From Rotaria macrura (lineage: Eukaryota > Rotifera > Eurotatoria > Philodinida > Philodinidae): a DNA stretch of 64,000 nucleotides. Shown in pieces: positions 26,091 through 40,400 of this stretch. Under the pieces are notes generated by a model. That model did no database searches. It had not been told where the DNA came from and saw nothing but the letters and a program-made list of their open reading frames with translations. A program made the position numbers and the translations under genes. The DNA lies in contig OENT01000211.1 in NCBI GenBank assembly GCA_900239685.1, positions 96,626 to 160,625 of the forward strand, written 5' to 3'. The first letter of the stretch is position 1, and every line of letters begins with the position of its first letter.

Positions 26091-26368
26091 TGAAAGAAAT
26101 TATGTCTCAAGTAAATAGTGACTCTAATCAGATATAGTTCGTTATTGCTTTTCTTATGATTCTAATTAACAGTGTAGAATTTCGAACAGTATTAATGATG
26201 ATCACTTATACCCGATATCAAGTTAATAGAAGAGTTGAACGAAGAACTACTATTATACAAAAAATTCTATGATCATGGCTGAAGCTGTTATATCTTCAAC
26301 TGATGTAACTCGGGGAAACTTTCCAAATATTTCATTTATGAATTAAGCATTCATACAATTGCTACAAG

Positions 26369-26560
26369 GAGAATAAAAATCGTTTTGATCATATGCGTGT
26401 TCTGTTTCCTGCACGTTTAGGGGCTAGATTAAAACAACCCAAAACAATTGATATTCAACGTCGTATAGATAATCGTGACAAACGATATTATGATGGTCCT
26501 ATCCATGCTACGGAATACTTAGATGGATTATCATTTACAGTCGCTAAACGAAAAAAATGA
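26369..26560 (+). pseudogene. Protein-like terminal exon or gene fragment, unrecognised
   Basis: After an AG at 26367-26368 there is a 63-codon frame to a TGA with good coding composition (CGT/GAT/GGT codons; RVLFPARLGARLKQPKTIDI, then DNRDKRYYDGPIHATEYLDG, ending VAKRKK). A short upstream frame starting MAEAVISSTDVT at 26276 might be a first exon, but no clean donor was identified. It could be a small two-exon gene, a last exon or a decayed fragment. No family was recognised. Confidence 0.35.
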
Positions 26561-26599
26561 GGCATTTATTTTTTTTCTATTCTATATATATTTCATCAC

Positions 26600-28330
26600 T
26601 ATTAAAATGTTGACACAAACTCATACAATAAAACATGTAATGTACTATCAATATTTCTCTAAATCATTAAACGATTATTTTTCATGTCGATATTTTTTTT
26701 CGACATCTTCCCTTTCAACATTTTTACTGCCACCCCATTACAACTTCTCATTTATATTAAGTGCTATAGAACGCAAACTTTCCATTTATTCCGTACTAAC
26801 TATGTCGAACAATTTTTCTAAGTTTCAAAGAGTATTTTGTTGTTATATGTGAAAAACATGAAATTTTAAATTGCTTTAGAACATCTGGAATACTCTTTAT
26901 TTTCCTATAGTTTTTTGTTGCATAAGCAACTGTGCTTTGGAGAAATATGTTTGCAATCTGAAAAACAGTAGAAAAATATTTAAAAAAAACATCTCATAAA
27001 TGTTTTCTATCGGTTCGTTTAAAATGATTCAAGGTTTCTATATGTAGAGCTAACATTACCAATATAAACATCTTCTGAAAGGTTTTTTTCATAGTAAGAA
27101 TAATCCAATTCTTCTATTTGATAGGTTAAATATCATACGCTTTGATTTATTTTACTGATATAATTCCATTCATATCTTAAATAAATTCATTATCTTAATC
27201 CAGTTTGCCAATATTCTCTTCATTTTCTATTCGTATTGATAGATTTCAAGGTGAGATTTTCGACTAGATAATAATTTAAAGGAAAATATATTGAATTTCA
27301 CTGTGAATACAACTCTGTTATGTCCTAACGACACAGAATCCAAGAATATTAAATGAATCATGAATATGCCATTGTCATTTCTTAATATTCATTTAATTTT
27401 AAGATTTTAAAACAACGAAAAGTCAATTAATTATACTAATTGAATAATTACAACTATAAAACGTATTTATTAGATGTGGATGATTATTCACAATGTTCTG
27501 ATCATGTCTTCTATTTAAAATAAGCACATCCCAAGGACTTCACGCATTGACGAATCACAAAATCGAGGTGTAGCAGTACATAATTACATAGTTGTCATGT
27601 ATCAATCATAATGACACTTGAACTTTGAAAAATAATGATCTCAGAATGTTAGCTAAAGCAGTACTTAGTGATTCAATATTGTAACTAAGTTAAAATGTCA
27701 TTGGTAGCTACGTCTCATTTAAGATTCAAGGACAATCGATAATATCTTTGACTTTGCATGAACAATAAAACTAAGTCGTATGACGTGCCTAACGGAATCG
27801 TAACATAAAAGCAGGAATCTTATTTGAAGGAACGAAAAGATCATTAGTACACTAACTATAATAAAAACTTAGTTCTTCGTGTCTTTGATGTTGACAAAAA
27901 TACTTTAGAAAAAGATAAGCTAGATTGAATCGGATCAGATAGAAAGCAAAATTTCATAAAGAAACAAGAAATGGATTTGCTCATGTCTATATATACATAT
28001 ACATATATAGATATATTGATATATAGATTTGTTTTAATTATGCAAGTATAAAATGAAAAAAAGCGGTATAAAATAGTATTCTTGAGGTCTTTGTGATTTC
28101 ATTCATTCGACCATCAATCGTTAAGTTATGTAGTTTAATTCATAGGCTATATAATCATAATGATGTCGCTAAATTTAGCTCATAATAATCTGGCTTTTAG
28201 TGTGTTGATATTAAGTATTGCACCATATGTTGCATTGAAAACTTCTAAAGTTAATATATATTGATCACAGTTGATTTGCATATTCAAATATTTTTAATAA
28301 AGTTATGTACAATTGATAAACTATTCTAAA
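26600..28330. other. Intergenic region, no gene recognised
   Basis: AT-rich. A TATA/CATA microsatellite lies near 27990-28030. The frame at 26523-26852 (+) is low-complexity Phe/Ser/Tyr sequence and not credible as a gene. Confidence 0.4.
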
Positions 28331-29588
28331 TTATGTTGAATGTCTTGGTTGATACTTAGCTCTTAGTTCTCGGGACAAACGTCTTTCAACATCACCTAAA
28401 AGAATATTTTTATCTTCATAAGTTTCAAGTTCAAGAATATTTGTGTTCGATGAACTTGTATCAGTTATCATAACTACTGGTATATGTTTTGAACTTGATG
28501 TTATGCTACCATCTGTTGTTGTCGGATCATCTAACCATGAAAGACGTCGTTTCCATTCATCTTTATATTTATAGTCTCGTGGAGATGAAATCATTAATAA
28601 TGATTTACGTGGTGATTGTTGTTGTTGCGTTTGATTTGTATTTGTTCGTAGAACACTAGTAGTCATATTTGTATTTGATAGACGTCGAGCTATTGGTTGA
28701 AATGATCGAGAAACTTTTGAATTGAATTTCTGTAATTTTGAAAAATGCCTTGCAGTAGGAGCATCGTTTTTGTTCTTATTATTGAGCGATGCAGCAATAT
28801 TAAGATGAAGATCATTGTTGGGTTTTCTCTATAAGAAGAAATAAATAATAATGAAAAAAAATTTGACTTTTCGTGTCAAATAGCACTACTAGTTGAACGA
28901 TAGTTGTTGCATTTGAATTAAGTTCAATCAAAGACTTTTGATCATTTTCCGACGGATGAAAGTTGTTAACTTCATTGATAATTAAACTATCTACTTCGCA
29001 ATACGATGAAGCTCTTTTGGTAATGTTCACTACATCATGATTACTATGCGATGATTGTTTGTTCATATTTTCAACAACAAGTTGAATTTTACTGGAAGCT
29101 AAGCATGCATTAACTGATATAGATTCACATCGTTGTTTCGATTTTGATGCTGGTGATGACTGACGCTTCGGATTTTCAATGTCAGTTGGTGATGAAGATG
29201 AATATGGTGGAAAGAATATGCAATGCTGTATAAATTGCGATAAAAAGCCACAAATCGAATTGCAGCATGATGGTGATGATGATGGTGGTGGCGGTGGTGC
29301 TAATGAATCAAAACGACGATTTCGTGTAGAATAACTTGATCGCTTTTTAGTTAAACTTGAATTACTATCATACAAGTGATGATGTTGATTCGATGCTTTT
29401 ATCATTTGTTTTGATCGTTGACATTTCATGTGAATAATTAAAGCCAGCATTAATCCAGACCACACAACGATGATAGCTGATAGTATGACTATCAAACGAA
29501 TGAAAACACTTTTTATTGAATCACCTAACAGATATCGACGAAAAATACTAGTCGTCGGATACACTGCCATTGTAGTATTGTTCATCAT
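28331..29588 (-). CDS. Single-pass membrane protein with long disordered cytoplasmic tail, orphan
   Basis: Two minus-strand exons, 29588-28890 and 28828-28331, join in phase 0 across a 61-nt intron (398 aa). A short N-terminal part is followed by one strong transmembrane segment (about residues 30-52, IRLIVILSAIIVVWSGLMLA) and a basic stop-transfer stretch. The rest is a long Ser/Thr/Asn-rich tail with a poly-Pro/Ser run, a Cys cluster (CCNSICGF), and in exon 2 a more ordered basic part (YKYKDEWKRRLSWLDD) and an acidic-then-basic end (VERRLSRELRAKYQPRHS). No signal peptide precedes the segment, so it may act as a signal anchor. The first of two adjacent Met codons is taken as the start; Met7 is also possible. 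No family was recognised. Confidence 0.7.
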
Positions 29589-29599
29589 CTAATTTTATT

Positions 29600-32500
29600 G
29601 AATATCAACACGTATTCACATTTGTATTCAATTATTATATGATGAAAAGAGAAAAGAAAACTTGTGAGCCTAATTTCTTCTAGAAATTAAAAAGAATAAA
29701 ATGTTTTAAAACTATCCAAAATAAAAGGAAACATTCATTCTTTCATACGAGCCAAGCAGCATATATACAAGTATATATCATGCCAGTTACTATGTATGTG
29801 TCTATCAAATTTTAATAGAAAGAACAGACGGTAGAAAGCAAAAGCCTGACTTCATTGCTAGCACTAAAAATAATCAAAAAAATAGAAGCCGTGAATTATA
29901 TATCAATACGTACCAGGCAGCGTATAGTGTATACTACTTGAAATAAGAAGTCCCTTCAGACTAATTACACTGAATCGATGTCACAATCATAGCTCACTTG
30001 CTTGCTATAAAACTTGCCTCATTGAGATCCTATCATTACAACATGCTTATAGTACGCTGTAGAAAGAAATAAAAAGCAAACGAGAGAAGAAAAGAGGAAT
30101 GACGACTGAAAACTTTTACTGGTTCATTCTCTATCTTTTGTGCAGGTTTTCTTCTTATCCTCTCTCTCTCTCTTCTTGTATTAAATTATTGTTTTTGTTA
30201 GAGTAGAAAACCAGCACAAAGTGCTGCTATGGGATGCAAAGACAGAAGCAAGAAAAAAAGAAAACGGATAAAGTTGAATCGTTGCAGAAGTGTTATTTGA
30301 ACGGAAATAAATCTGCTTTTTCTCGATCATATAGGGCTTCTCTCTTTTGTTTGTATACAACTTCCGTGTTGCTCTGTCAGTTGTGTGTTCGAATAGATTC
30401 ACTAGTCAGCTATACACTGATAAATTGCTTCACTGTTAATGATATGCTGTTGACAGATGCAATGTGATTTACTCGATCAAGTTTCAAGAGTCACCTAGAT
30501 GTTTTTCTGTGAAACTTTCAATGAAAATAGCAAAGAATTCTTTTCTAAATAATTCTCGATAATGAAAAAAATCGATAGATTTGAACAAGTTGATCTATTA
30601 AGGCGACTCCTCACCATGTTGAAATGTATTTTGGCATAACTAATGGACGTTTTTCTTTCTTAATAAATTCATTTTAATCTCATGTTTCAATGAATGTTAT
30701 TTATAAAGAAGATTCTCATCTCTAATTATAAATTTCAAAGGTATTCATGCCGTTCATGAGTCTATTAGAATGATTTTACTGACTAAGCATGTGAAGATTC
30801 GATGAAACGCAAAAGAATGACACATGCTATCACCATGACAAAATGAAAACTGTAATTACTCAGATACATTAATGATATGCATACGAATTTAGAATAGTAA
30901 AATAAGGATTATAATGTAGTACTGAGTATTATTCGGAAGTTTATCTATAATTAAAGGCATTTTAAAATCTGTTCATTGTATGGTATCATGAAATAGAATG
31001 AACCAGTTCATAGTATACTTTACAGAAGACGAACGCTTTCTTTTTCTAGTCAACTACAATTTGATTATGAATATTTAATACTTGAAAATACATTATGAAA
31101 GTCATTTTTATGTGATAGACATACTTAGTGTTCTAAAGCACATGCGAATTTAGTGAGTGCATTTAATTTCACTATCAAAATAATCTCATAAAAAAAATTC
31201 CTTTGTTTCTGCTCTTAGGTAGAAAAAATGATCAATGTTTCATACTAAAAATTGAAATTCATCAAAACCGAGGATACTTTGTTCTACATAGATAATTATC
31301 ACACAAAACGTGAGCTAATTTCAAAATTTAACACATTATGTAAAATTTTGCCATTCAATATCAATTTAATTTTCTGTTCGAATTGCACAACTTTATCCTA
31401 GAAATATTCAAACCTAAACACTTTTCAAAGTACAATTGTCGGAATAAATAGTTCTAAAGAAATAAATTCAGATTATTAAAAATATAAATTTTGAAACTAT
31501 GAAAACAAATTATGAACAATTGTTCTACAGAAGTTAAGTACCATATTTACGAGACTTTCAAGAAAATGTGAAAAATATATATGTTAATGTGGAAAATTAC
31601 GAAAAACTTATCATTCATAAAGAAGTTACGTCATCAAAACATTAGACATTTCAATACACAAAATTCAATTATTCCTTTCATTTTATTCTATATAGAGGAA
31701 GACAAAAGAAGACATCAGAATAGAAAGAACTACTCCCCAAACCTATTAGTAATCATTCTAATCTCCCTAGATTCTGTAATTTCCTGATGAACGAGTGGAC
31801 TGGTATGAATGCTCAAAGCTTACCACAACAGGGTATTCTATCTTTTCAGATTTTTATCTTATTTTTATATGCAATAAAACTAAACGGTTTTTATAGAAAT
31901 TTATATTTTAGGGCTTAAAAATAATTTCATGAATTTAAGAAATAAATCACCACTCTTTGTTTGAAATGTGTTTAAAAAATTCTGCAAAACTTTCGTATAT
32001 TTTTAAATCAATGTTCTGTATGATTCTCTAGAGATTTTCTGTACTTTTCGAATTCCTATTCAAGTCTTCTTCGTAGTATCGTGACACCTGTTATGTTATT
32101 TGCAGATTTTCGCCATTGAAAAGTTGCTTCTGTTTTGCAATTTGGAACAATTGATATACGCTCGATCGTACATAAAATATTTAATAAGTTTTTCTTCTTC
32201 TTTTTACTTAAGCTTTACTCTTCGTAAAATGATTTCTTTCCCAGGGAAAATAAACTACTTGAATATTTTAGCATGCACTAAATAATACATGCGTTGTTTT
32301 GACGTTTGAATGAATCGGCATTTTTACATCAGAAAAATTAATTCTCAAAGTAATTAAAATTCACTTTTACTAACCTTAGATTTGTACTTCTGGCAAGGCA
32401 TTCAGTTTTCGATATACTAACATAGGAGAAAATCATCGAGACAATTTTTCAAAACGCCTTATTTGTTATTCTCCGAGAACCAAGACAATTCTAAAAAGGA

Positions 32501-32960
32501 CTACGAGACATTATTTCATACATTACTTCAATATTAAAGCGAACTTCTGTGTGTTTTCAGCTTGAGAATTCATCAGAATGTACATCGATATAGTCATGAA
32601 GACAAATTTGAATGATGAAAAGTTTTATTAATGTGGATAAAAATTAGAGAAGATTTCGATAAACCATTGAATTTCAACATAGAGACAACACGTACTACTT
32701 AATTTCTCGACTATATTGATGACATTGTTCTTTCAGAATAAAAACTTAATACAAACTCTCGTTTTCTAAATAAGACTAAAAAAAGTGATTTGAAATATGT
32801 TTGATCAGTATTTATGAATTATATGCATGTGTTTAAGAGGCACAAAGAGAGAGGGAGAGAGATGCGATTTTCAAGATATCCTCTATTTAATTTTGTAGAT
32901 TAAATATTCAAAGAAAGACAGATGCAACGGTCTCTGTTCTCTGTCTGTAAGAAAGAACAA
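29600..32960. other. Intergenic region, no gene recognised
   Basis: About 3.3 kb of AT-rich sequence with only short opposing frames (for example 30181-30402 and 30234-30467) and no motifs. A CT-rich run near 30160-30178 and a GA-rich run near 32840-32860 are simple sequence. Confidence 0.45.
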
Positions 32961-32966
32961 TTATTT

Positions 32967-34424
32967 TTATTTATAATTGCTTGTCAAAAATGCACATTGA
33001 AGAGCAGCTTCTAGATCATCAATTAAATCTTGTACATCTTCGAGTCCTACGGAGATTCGGATAAGACCATCAGTAATACCTAATTGACGACGACGTTCTT
33101 CAGGTACACTTGTATGTGTCATAAGAGCTGGAATTTCAATCAAAGATTCATAACCACCGAGTGATTCAGCCGTTGTAAATAGCTTGACACAATTGAAAAA
33201 CAAATATTTTCTTAATTTTTATTCTTCTAAACAAATTTCACTGACTTTAAGATGTTTTAAAAATTTTCGACTTCTTTCAGCTTCATCACCTTTAAGATAA
33301 ATAGACATCATTCCACTAAAACCTGACATTTGCTTTTTATATAATTCATATTGTGGATGCGATTCTAATGCTGGATAAATAACGCGTTCAATATATTGAT
33401 GATGTTCGAGATACTTCGCTATGTGCAAAGCTGATATCATATGTTGCCTCATACGCACAGCTAATGTTTTAAGGCCACGATTTACGAGATAGCAGTCGAA
33501 TGGTGACGGAACAGCACCACTAAAATCATATCTATGTTATTACTTGTATTTTTCAAAGACAAAACACAATTGAAAAGAAATGGTTTGCTCACATGGCATA
33601 TTGTAGAAAACTTAATTGTTTATAAAGTTCCTCATCGTTCATCATTATAGAACCCATCACAACATCCGAATGACCATTCATATATTTGGTCAATGAATGT
33701 AAAACAAGATCGGCGCCAAGTTCTAGTGGACGTTGATAATACGGTGTTGTAAATGTATTGTCGATAGTGACTAGTATTTTTGGATTATACCGATGAACAA
33801 TAGTTGATATTTGTTCAATGTCAGCTAATTTAAGTAATGGATTTGTCGGTGTTTCAATCCAAACAAGACGTGTGGTTTCTTTAAGGTGATCAATTATTGA
33901 AGATGGATCTGTTGACATATCAACAAATGAACTTTCAATTCCCATTTGTGCCATACAACGTCTACAAATGAAAAACAATGTCGGCATATTTTAGTTTTTT
34001 GAAAGACAAAGAAAGGAATCAACGTGAATAATCGTCCTGTTCCACCATAAACATCGTCAATACATAAAATATGATCATTTGATTTGAGTATAAACATGAG
34101 TGTTGTTGTGGCGCCGAGACCTGATGAAAATGTTAATGCATATTTAGCTTTTTCAAGTGATGCTAAACATTCTTCTAAACATTGTCTTGTTGGATTTCCA
34201 CATCGGCTATATTCGTACAGAAGAGGTTTGCCAGGCTCCACTTGTTTAAATGTGGTTGCCATCGATATAGGTGGAATTACAGCTTGACCTGGCCATCGCT
34301 CGGGCTCCTGTCCAACATGAATGGCATCAGTTTCAAAATGTGTTCTACCAATATTTTCATTGTTATGATGATTATCATCGTCTTCATCTCTTTCACAAGC
34401 AACATTTGATTGATGCTCTTCCAT
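32967..34424 (-). CDS. CTH: Cystathionine gamma-lyase (PLP enzyme of transsulfuration)
   Basis: Cytosolic PLP enzyme that splits cystathionine to cysteine, 2-oxobutyrate and ammonia, and can make hydrogen sulfide. Four minus-strand exons, 34424-34024, 33961-33593, 33519-33246 and 33182-32967, join in frame (419 aa; human 405). Family motifs in order: FETDAIHVGQEPERWPGQAV, PPISMATTFKQ, YEYSRCGNPTRQCLEECLASLE, SSGLGATTTL, DDVYGGTGRLF, VWIETPTNPLLKLADI, TIDNTFTTPYYQRPLELGAD, the PLP-binding Lys in HSLTKYMNGHSDV (about residue 226), VPSPFDCYLVNRGLKTL, and near the end TAESLGGYESLIEIPALMTH and ITDGLIRISVGLED. The first 30 or so residues are an Asp/Asn/His-rich extension not typical of the family. 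The MEEHQ start is chosen because an upstream stretch looks like an intron or 5'UTR; a Met at 34499 is in frame. Cystathionine gamma-synthase is less likely in an animal. Confidence 0.93.
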
Positions 34425-34499
34425 TCGTCTTATTGATACAAGCGATCTAGAAAATAGCCAAAGGTATTGCAAAACAAATATGTAGCATTGATTTAACAA

Positions 34500-37400
34500 T
34501 GAAATAAAACAAGATGATCTTCATTCAAACTCAGCAATTTTTTTAATAATATATATTAATGTCAGAGTCACGCTCGATAAGATTCATCATGACCTTTCTC
34601 TTTATCTCTCTTTAAACATTTAATCGAAAAGCTTTCAGCTATTCTTGCTAGCAATCAGTCTGTTTTGTGTATAACTAACATGATTTCCTCATTCATCATT
34701 AACTTTACATAAGGCTACTGTTATATGTCAATATTGAAAAAATGTCCTGACTAATTCAAAAATAAGCTGGTCTTCTCAATACATGTGGAGCGAATATTCA
34801 AGTAAAAAATCATGTCAAATTCACATTAAGAAGTTCGTTTGGCTTTCTTCTAGAATTTTTCTCATTACTGATTCTACTATTGTACATAATCAATTGATCT
34901 ATTGATGATTCGTGAGATTTTACGAGTGATAAATTTACTACATAAAACAAAAAAGTCTCAGACAACATGTCACAAGAGATCCATACATATAATAAGTTGT
35001 TTTCAAGCATAATCATGTGACTTTTTTGAGAATATGATTGATTAATCTATTTCGATATAAATATTGATATGTTTAATAAATAGAGCCAAGCAGTAGGAGC
35101 TAGTACAGAATAATGACTTCACAAGAAATATGGAACTAAAGTACGAATACAACGAATAGTAAAGGATATATTTAAAAGATTAAACAAAAACGAAGATAGA
35201 AACATTAGTTATTTATCTAAATAATGGATCCAGTTATTACCTAAGTATAAATATAAATGTGTATCAATATGAAATCTTACTGTAAACAAAGCTTGTCGAA
35301 TCAAAAAGCTACTAACAAGAATTGCGATCTAGATATAAATATTCACTGTGTTGTGTAATATAAAATTTATTCCAAATTTGTTCGTCTAAATTTACAGCTA
35401 GTCTATTGATGATTGCGGATTTAGTAATCTCAGAAAAGAACAGTTAGATCAATAACCTTGGATACTTGTTTTATCTCTATTATTGCGTGAATAATCAACT
35501 GTGTATTATCTATCCATTGTGACAGTCAACCGAATAGGGTAGAAATGAGTTTAAAAAAGAACAGTAATAACCAGAAAATACAAAGACGAAAAAGATTTTA
35601 GGCGATGAATTATCAAATCTTATCTTTTCACATTGAAATATGATACAAGTACTATAATGAGTCATGAAAAAATATTTCTTTTTCATTTTTTATTTAAGTC
35701 ACATTTTTCAGTAGAAAGCGTCATGAACCAATATAAAAAAATTAAGAACCAAATCTTTTCGTCAATGGACAGTACATTACAACACATCCAATGTTAACTG
35801 AAAGCAGATACAAGACTTGTTTCATGCATCATGTTGTTTACGCACCAAATCGACCACAAACAATGTCTTTTTGTTCTTCATTTAATAATTTATCTAAAGA
35901 AAAGAAATTAGTTTCTGTCTTGAATGCTGATAATATGAACCATTCTTTTTTCTGAACTTTCACATACTTATTTTGATTTTATCATATTGACATGAGCATT
36001 TAGGAATATGAAAGATTCAAGTCAATAATAAAAGGGAACAAATTATAATTTCAAACGTAGAAATTAATTTTGAATCAATAGAAATCACTGATGTAACTTC
36101 AGTTAAGAAATTCGATTATCCTCTCTGATTCTATACACATAATTATGGTTTCGTAATCATTTATAACGAAGATATCCCGTCGGGGATTGAAGAAATTTGT
36201 AGACTGAATCCTCTAGCACAACAAGTACCTATCGAGCTTCACTATCACAGATGATAAGAACTTGAAAATATTACAATCTGTTCTACTTGTTAATATAGGC
36301 ACGTTGTAAAACAAAAAAGGTTGTTCGGTTCTTTTATCTTCTTACGACTCCGATTTATCTTTCGAACTGTTTCAATCTTGATAGAATCTGAAAATTTTAA
36401 ATGTATGAAGAATTATGAAAGCTAAGCAAGAAAATGTTGATCTTTTCAAGTTCAGAAAATTGAGAAAACACACTATGAAATCTATACATAGACAAATCGA
36501 AATATAGCTTTATTGACATTGAAAAATATTTTCATCGTACAGTCATGACTTTCTTTTGCTACTAGAAAAACGCAAGCAAAGCAAATGATTGAATCGATCA
36601 CATTCTCTAGTTAGATACACAATAAAATCAATTATTTTCACGTGCATGTTCATCTGTTGTTCTGCTTTGATATATACCACTGACTTATTTAGACCATATA
36701 CTCTCTAAACGTTTTGTCCTTTACATGTCATCCAAGTGTTTCCATCTCATATTGTTGAGTAGATTTAAGTAAATTATTAAAAGCATTTCTTTCCAACAAG
36801 ATAAACGATAGTTAGAGTACGGGGCGTGTCTTCTCTTCAGTGACACACTGTCGTCAATATTCACACCTACCATACATAAGATCTTATTAATCGTATGACA
36901 ATACAATTGTTTACCATTTATTTGTAAAAGCTATAGTTTATTTCTATCAAATGTTTTTCGAAACTTGGCTCACCAACTAAAGTTGAGTGTGTCCTGTGTA
37001 AAACAGAGATCCGAACAAGCTGTTCTTTTTTAATGAATGTAATGTCTACACTGTTTTATGTTTCACAGTACAAGTATACTACGATATATTTAGTTGTCAA
37101 CCTAAATAGAAAGTTTAATAAATGAATAGATTGAGTTTAGATGAGACTAATAGTTGAAATTCTGTGATTTGAATAATTGAAGGAAATCTTAAATAGTGCT
37201 CGCTGTACTAAAATATTTCTTTCTGATAATCTACATCATAGCACATAAAAATATAAACAGAATGATAAGTAATTTGAGATGTTTTATTTTTTAAGTTGGT
37301 GACAATCAGAAAAGAATCATTTCTATTGCACAATAAAGATACTCAAAATAAGAAGTGAGAGACTTTTGATAAATTTTCTCAGCACCACCTTACCATATTC

Positions 37401-40400
37401 GCTATTATCGAATGTGCTTTATTTGTAGAGATTTCGACAGCGTAAACACAAGAATTATGAAACTTACAACAGAAATATACAGTTCTACTTCTGTTGAATT
37501 GTCTAGGATTTAACAATAACCTGTAGCAAATATTAACATATATGCAAAGGAGTGAGTCGATAATTAATCAGACTGAAATTATGTTATAGGCACACCATTT
37601 TGAATCTTTTTAGCTGATATTTCATAGATCGATATAAGAAAAAAGTATAGTTTGCATAAACAAAAGTGGTCGTGTGAATTGGTATTGAACATCCGTTAGA
37701 TTTATGTGAATTTGACATACTGCAGTCGACTTGTTGTCAAAAAAATGACATGTAGTCATCGTCATGTTTAACTCGAAAAAACATCAAACTATTGTATGGA
37801 TAATGTTTTTGTTTGAACCAATTCTGAAAATGTTCAGTGATAGTTTTTCGAGTGAAGATATTTACTGTTCTCCTAAAACAAATGAGCCAGCATCAAACTC
37901 TGACTCATTTCATGATTATTATTTATATCCAAGCCTCATCCTTCTTGATCGAAACGACAATACAATAAAAACATTTAAAATCCTGCGGCGCGAAAACAAT
38001 ATTTTTCAAAAGATTTTCTACAGCCAATACTTTTACAACAATCCTTTCTCAGCATTTTATCACTCGTCAAATCTCTATCAAAATATATATGAATCCTCGA
38101 CTAATCGGCTACAATAATGATACTTAACTGGTGCTTATTATCGTTCAGGCCCGAAAGTTTTATGCACAAGAATGCTATGGACTATTTAGAACTATCTGGT
38201 TGCTGTCTGAACAAGTGTAATACGTAGAACGAATTCTATCACCGATCACTATTGAAGACATTTTTCTGCCAAGCAACAAAATTAAGAACAGGGTCAATCT
38301 CATCATGTATCAACCTTGCCTTGATTTTGATGAAGCCTTTATAATGTTTGTAAATATCATATTTTAGATCTATGTCAGATATCCATTCTCAAAAATTATC
38401 AAATTGCTAATATTAATTTGTTATCAACGAAAATTACATTAACTGAGTCTAGATTGTTTTTTATAAAACAAGAATTTTGTAAAACGAAAATTTTATATCA
38501 AAAGAAAGAAAACCAGAGAAATCAGGTCTACAAATCGTAGCAGATGCTTGTCAAAATTAGGGAGGACCAATGGCCAATTCACAACTCTAGTACCTATACT
38601 CTCCCTATGATAAAGATGAGTAGCAAAAGATCGAAAGTGGCTCCGTAGCATCTGAATATGTAAACTATGAAGTATGATAAATTCGTTTTGATATATTATG
38701 TAATTATCTTTAAACACATGGATTTTCTGAAAGTCTTATTGTTTTAATGAGTTTCTGACGCCACATCAACTGTTTTTAACTAATCGACCACTTTTGATGA
38801 ATTATTATTGACTGAATCTATTAAATTTTCGACATGAAAATTAATTAAAACAAAAAAAGCAACTGAATAATATTGCACGTCATCGAATTAAGTACAAAGT
38901 GAATAAAGAATTGATTCATTTGAAAGTATCTCAATGTAAGCCTCTAGAACTCCTTCTTTTGCTTAATTTTAAATTATTTTTATCTCAATTGTGTACGATG
39001 AAGTCTCTTCGGGTGATTTCACGTTTTTGATAGACTTAGAAATATTGATTTCAGAATGAAAATTGGCTGTTTTTCAATAAGCATCCTAAGCAAATATTGT
39101 AGGAGAACCAAACCTTCTGGAATTTTATCAATTTATTCGCATAATAAATGTCAATAGATTCCGAGATACACCAATGAAGATAAGACACAAAATCATGAAA
39201 GAAAATAAATAAAAATACTTGATTTAAAACGAAGAATAGTTAATTGAATATGACTTCAATTCATAAAATAATGTCGTTTCTAGTTGCTTTCTCAATAATA
39301 TATGGTAGGACGCTAAGTTCAATATAAATTCAATTTATGGCAATTCTTTTCGATACAAAATAGAAAATATGTCATTGTCAATAATCAAAATATTTTCGCT
39401 TCTTCTCTGAATAATTTTTAGTTTTATAAAAACCCTTTGAAGAACTTCGTTATCAAATGAAAAGTATTGAGAAGAGAGAATATGTTCTCTGAAAAAGTGA
39501 ATATAAAAACGGCAGGATTCATGATAGGATATCGTTTTCTACTTAAATAAGATCAAAATTCTACTAAATTGAGTCTGAGTTTACATATTATTAATTGTCA
39601 TTATTCATGGTGTATAAATTTAATTTAGCTAATTTTTTTTAATAAGACCATTCAAGATTCGATTATTTCTAACGTACTTCGACGTATGTTTACCATCCCT
39701 ACAGCTCGCTTCTATGAGAATAACACTCAATTCACTTATATACTTATATTCATATTTCAAAACTAAGACATGACGTTATTCAAAAACGTTTACTAAAATA
39801 CTTTGTAGAAAGGAGTAGTTAGATATTACCAATGATCTACTGAAAAATAATAAAAATCGATTTGAAATCTTAGTCGTTTAAAAAAAGAATTAAATTATGA
39901 TCATACATTATTGAAGATGATAGTTTTAAAAAAAGTTATAGGTTAGAACTTTTTCCTAAATAGCTAATAGCTATTTATAATAAATAGAATTAGAAAATCA
40001 TGCAAAGTTTTAATTTGTTCATCAAAACAAAAACACAAATAGAAGATCGTATACTTTTACTATTATTTTTATTCAACAAATTTGAGTTATTTTTCTAAAT
40101 AAATCAACTAATAAGAACTAAAACGTTAGCTTTAACATGATGGAAAATTAAGTGTAAAACTACGTAAAAATGCATCAAATTGATCGACAGTCGTAATTTA
40201 ACGTGAAGATGATATTGGTAAAACGCCAAAAAAAAATTAAATCTTAAGAATCGAAACAAAAATTACAGTTTAAAACACAATTTACTTGTATATATTAAGA
40301 AATTGACACTATCGATTAATTTAATAGTTGAATAAAACTTGATTCAATTTCATACAATCTTAAGTGTTGATGAATAATCAACCATCACAAGCGATTCCAA

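Noticed and set aside
34084..34409. Plus-strand frames opposite cystathionine gamma-lyase exon 1
   Set aside because: Shadows of the coding exon on the other strand.
36160..36230. GC-richer block considered as a possible tRNA
   Set aside because: No cloverleaf arms or GGTTCRA box could be built from it.
37764..38117. 117-codon frame in the gene desert
   Set aside because: Phe/Tyr/Asn/Ser-rich composition, no motif, no introns or promoter; the longest chance frame in 8.5 kb.
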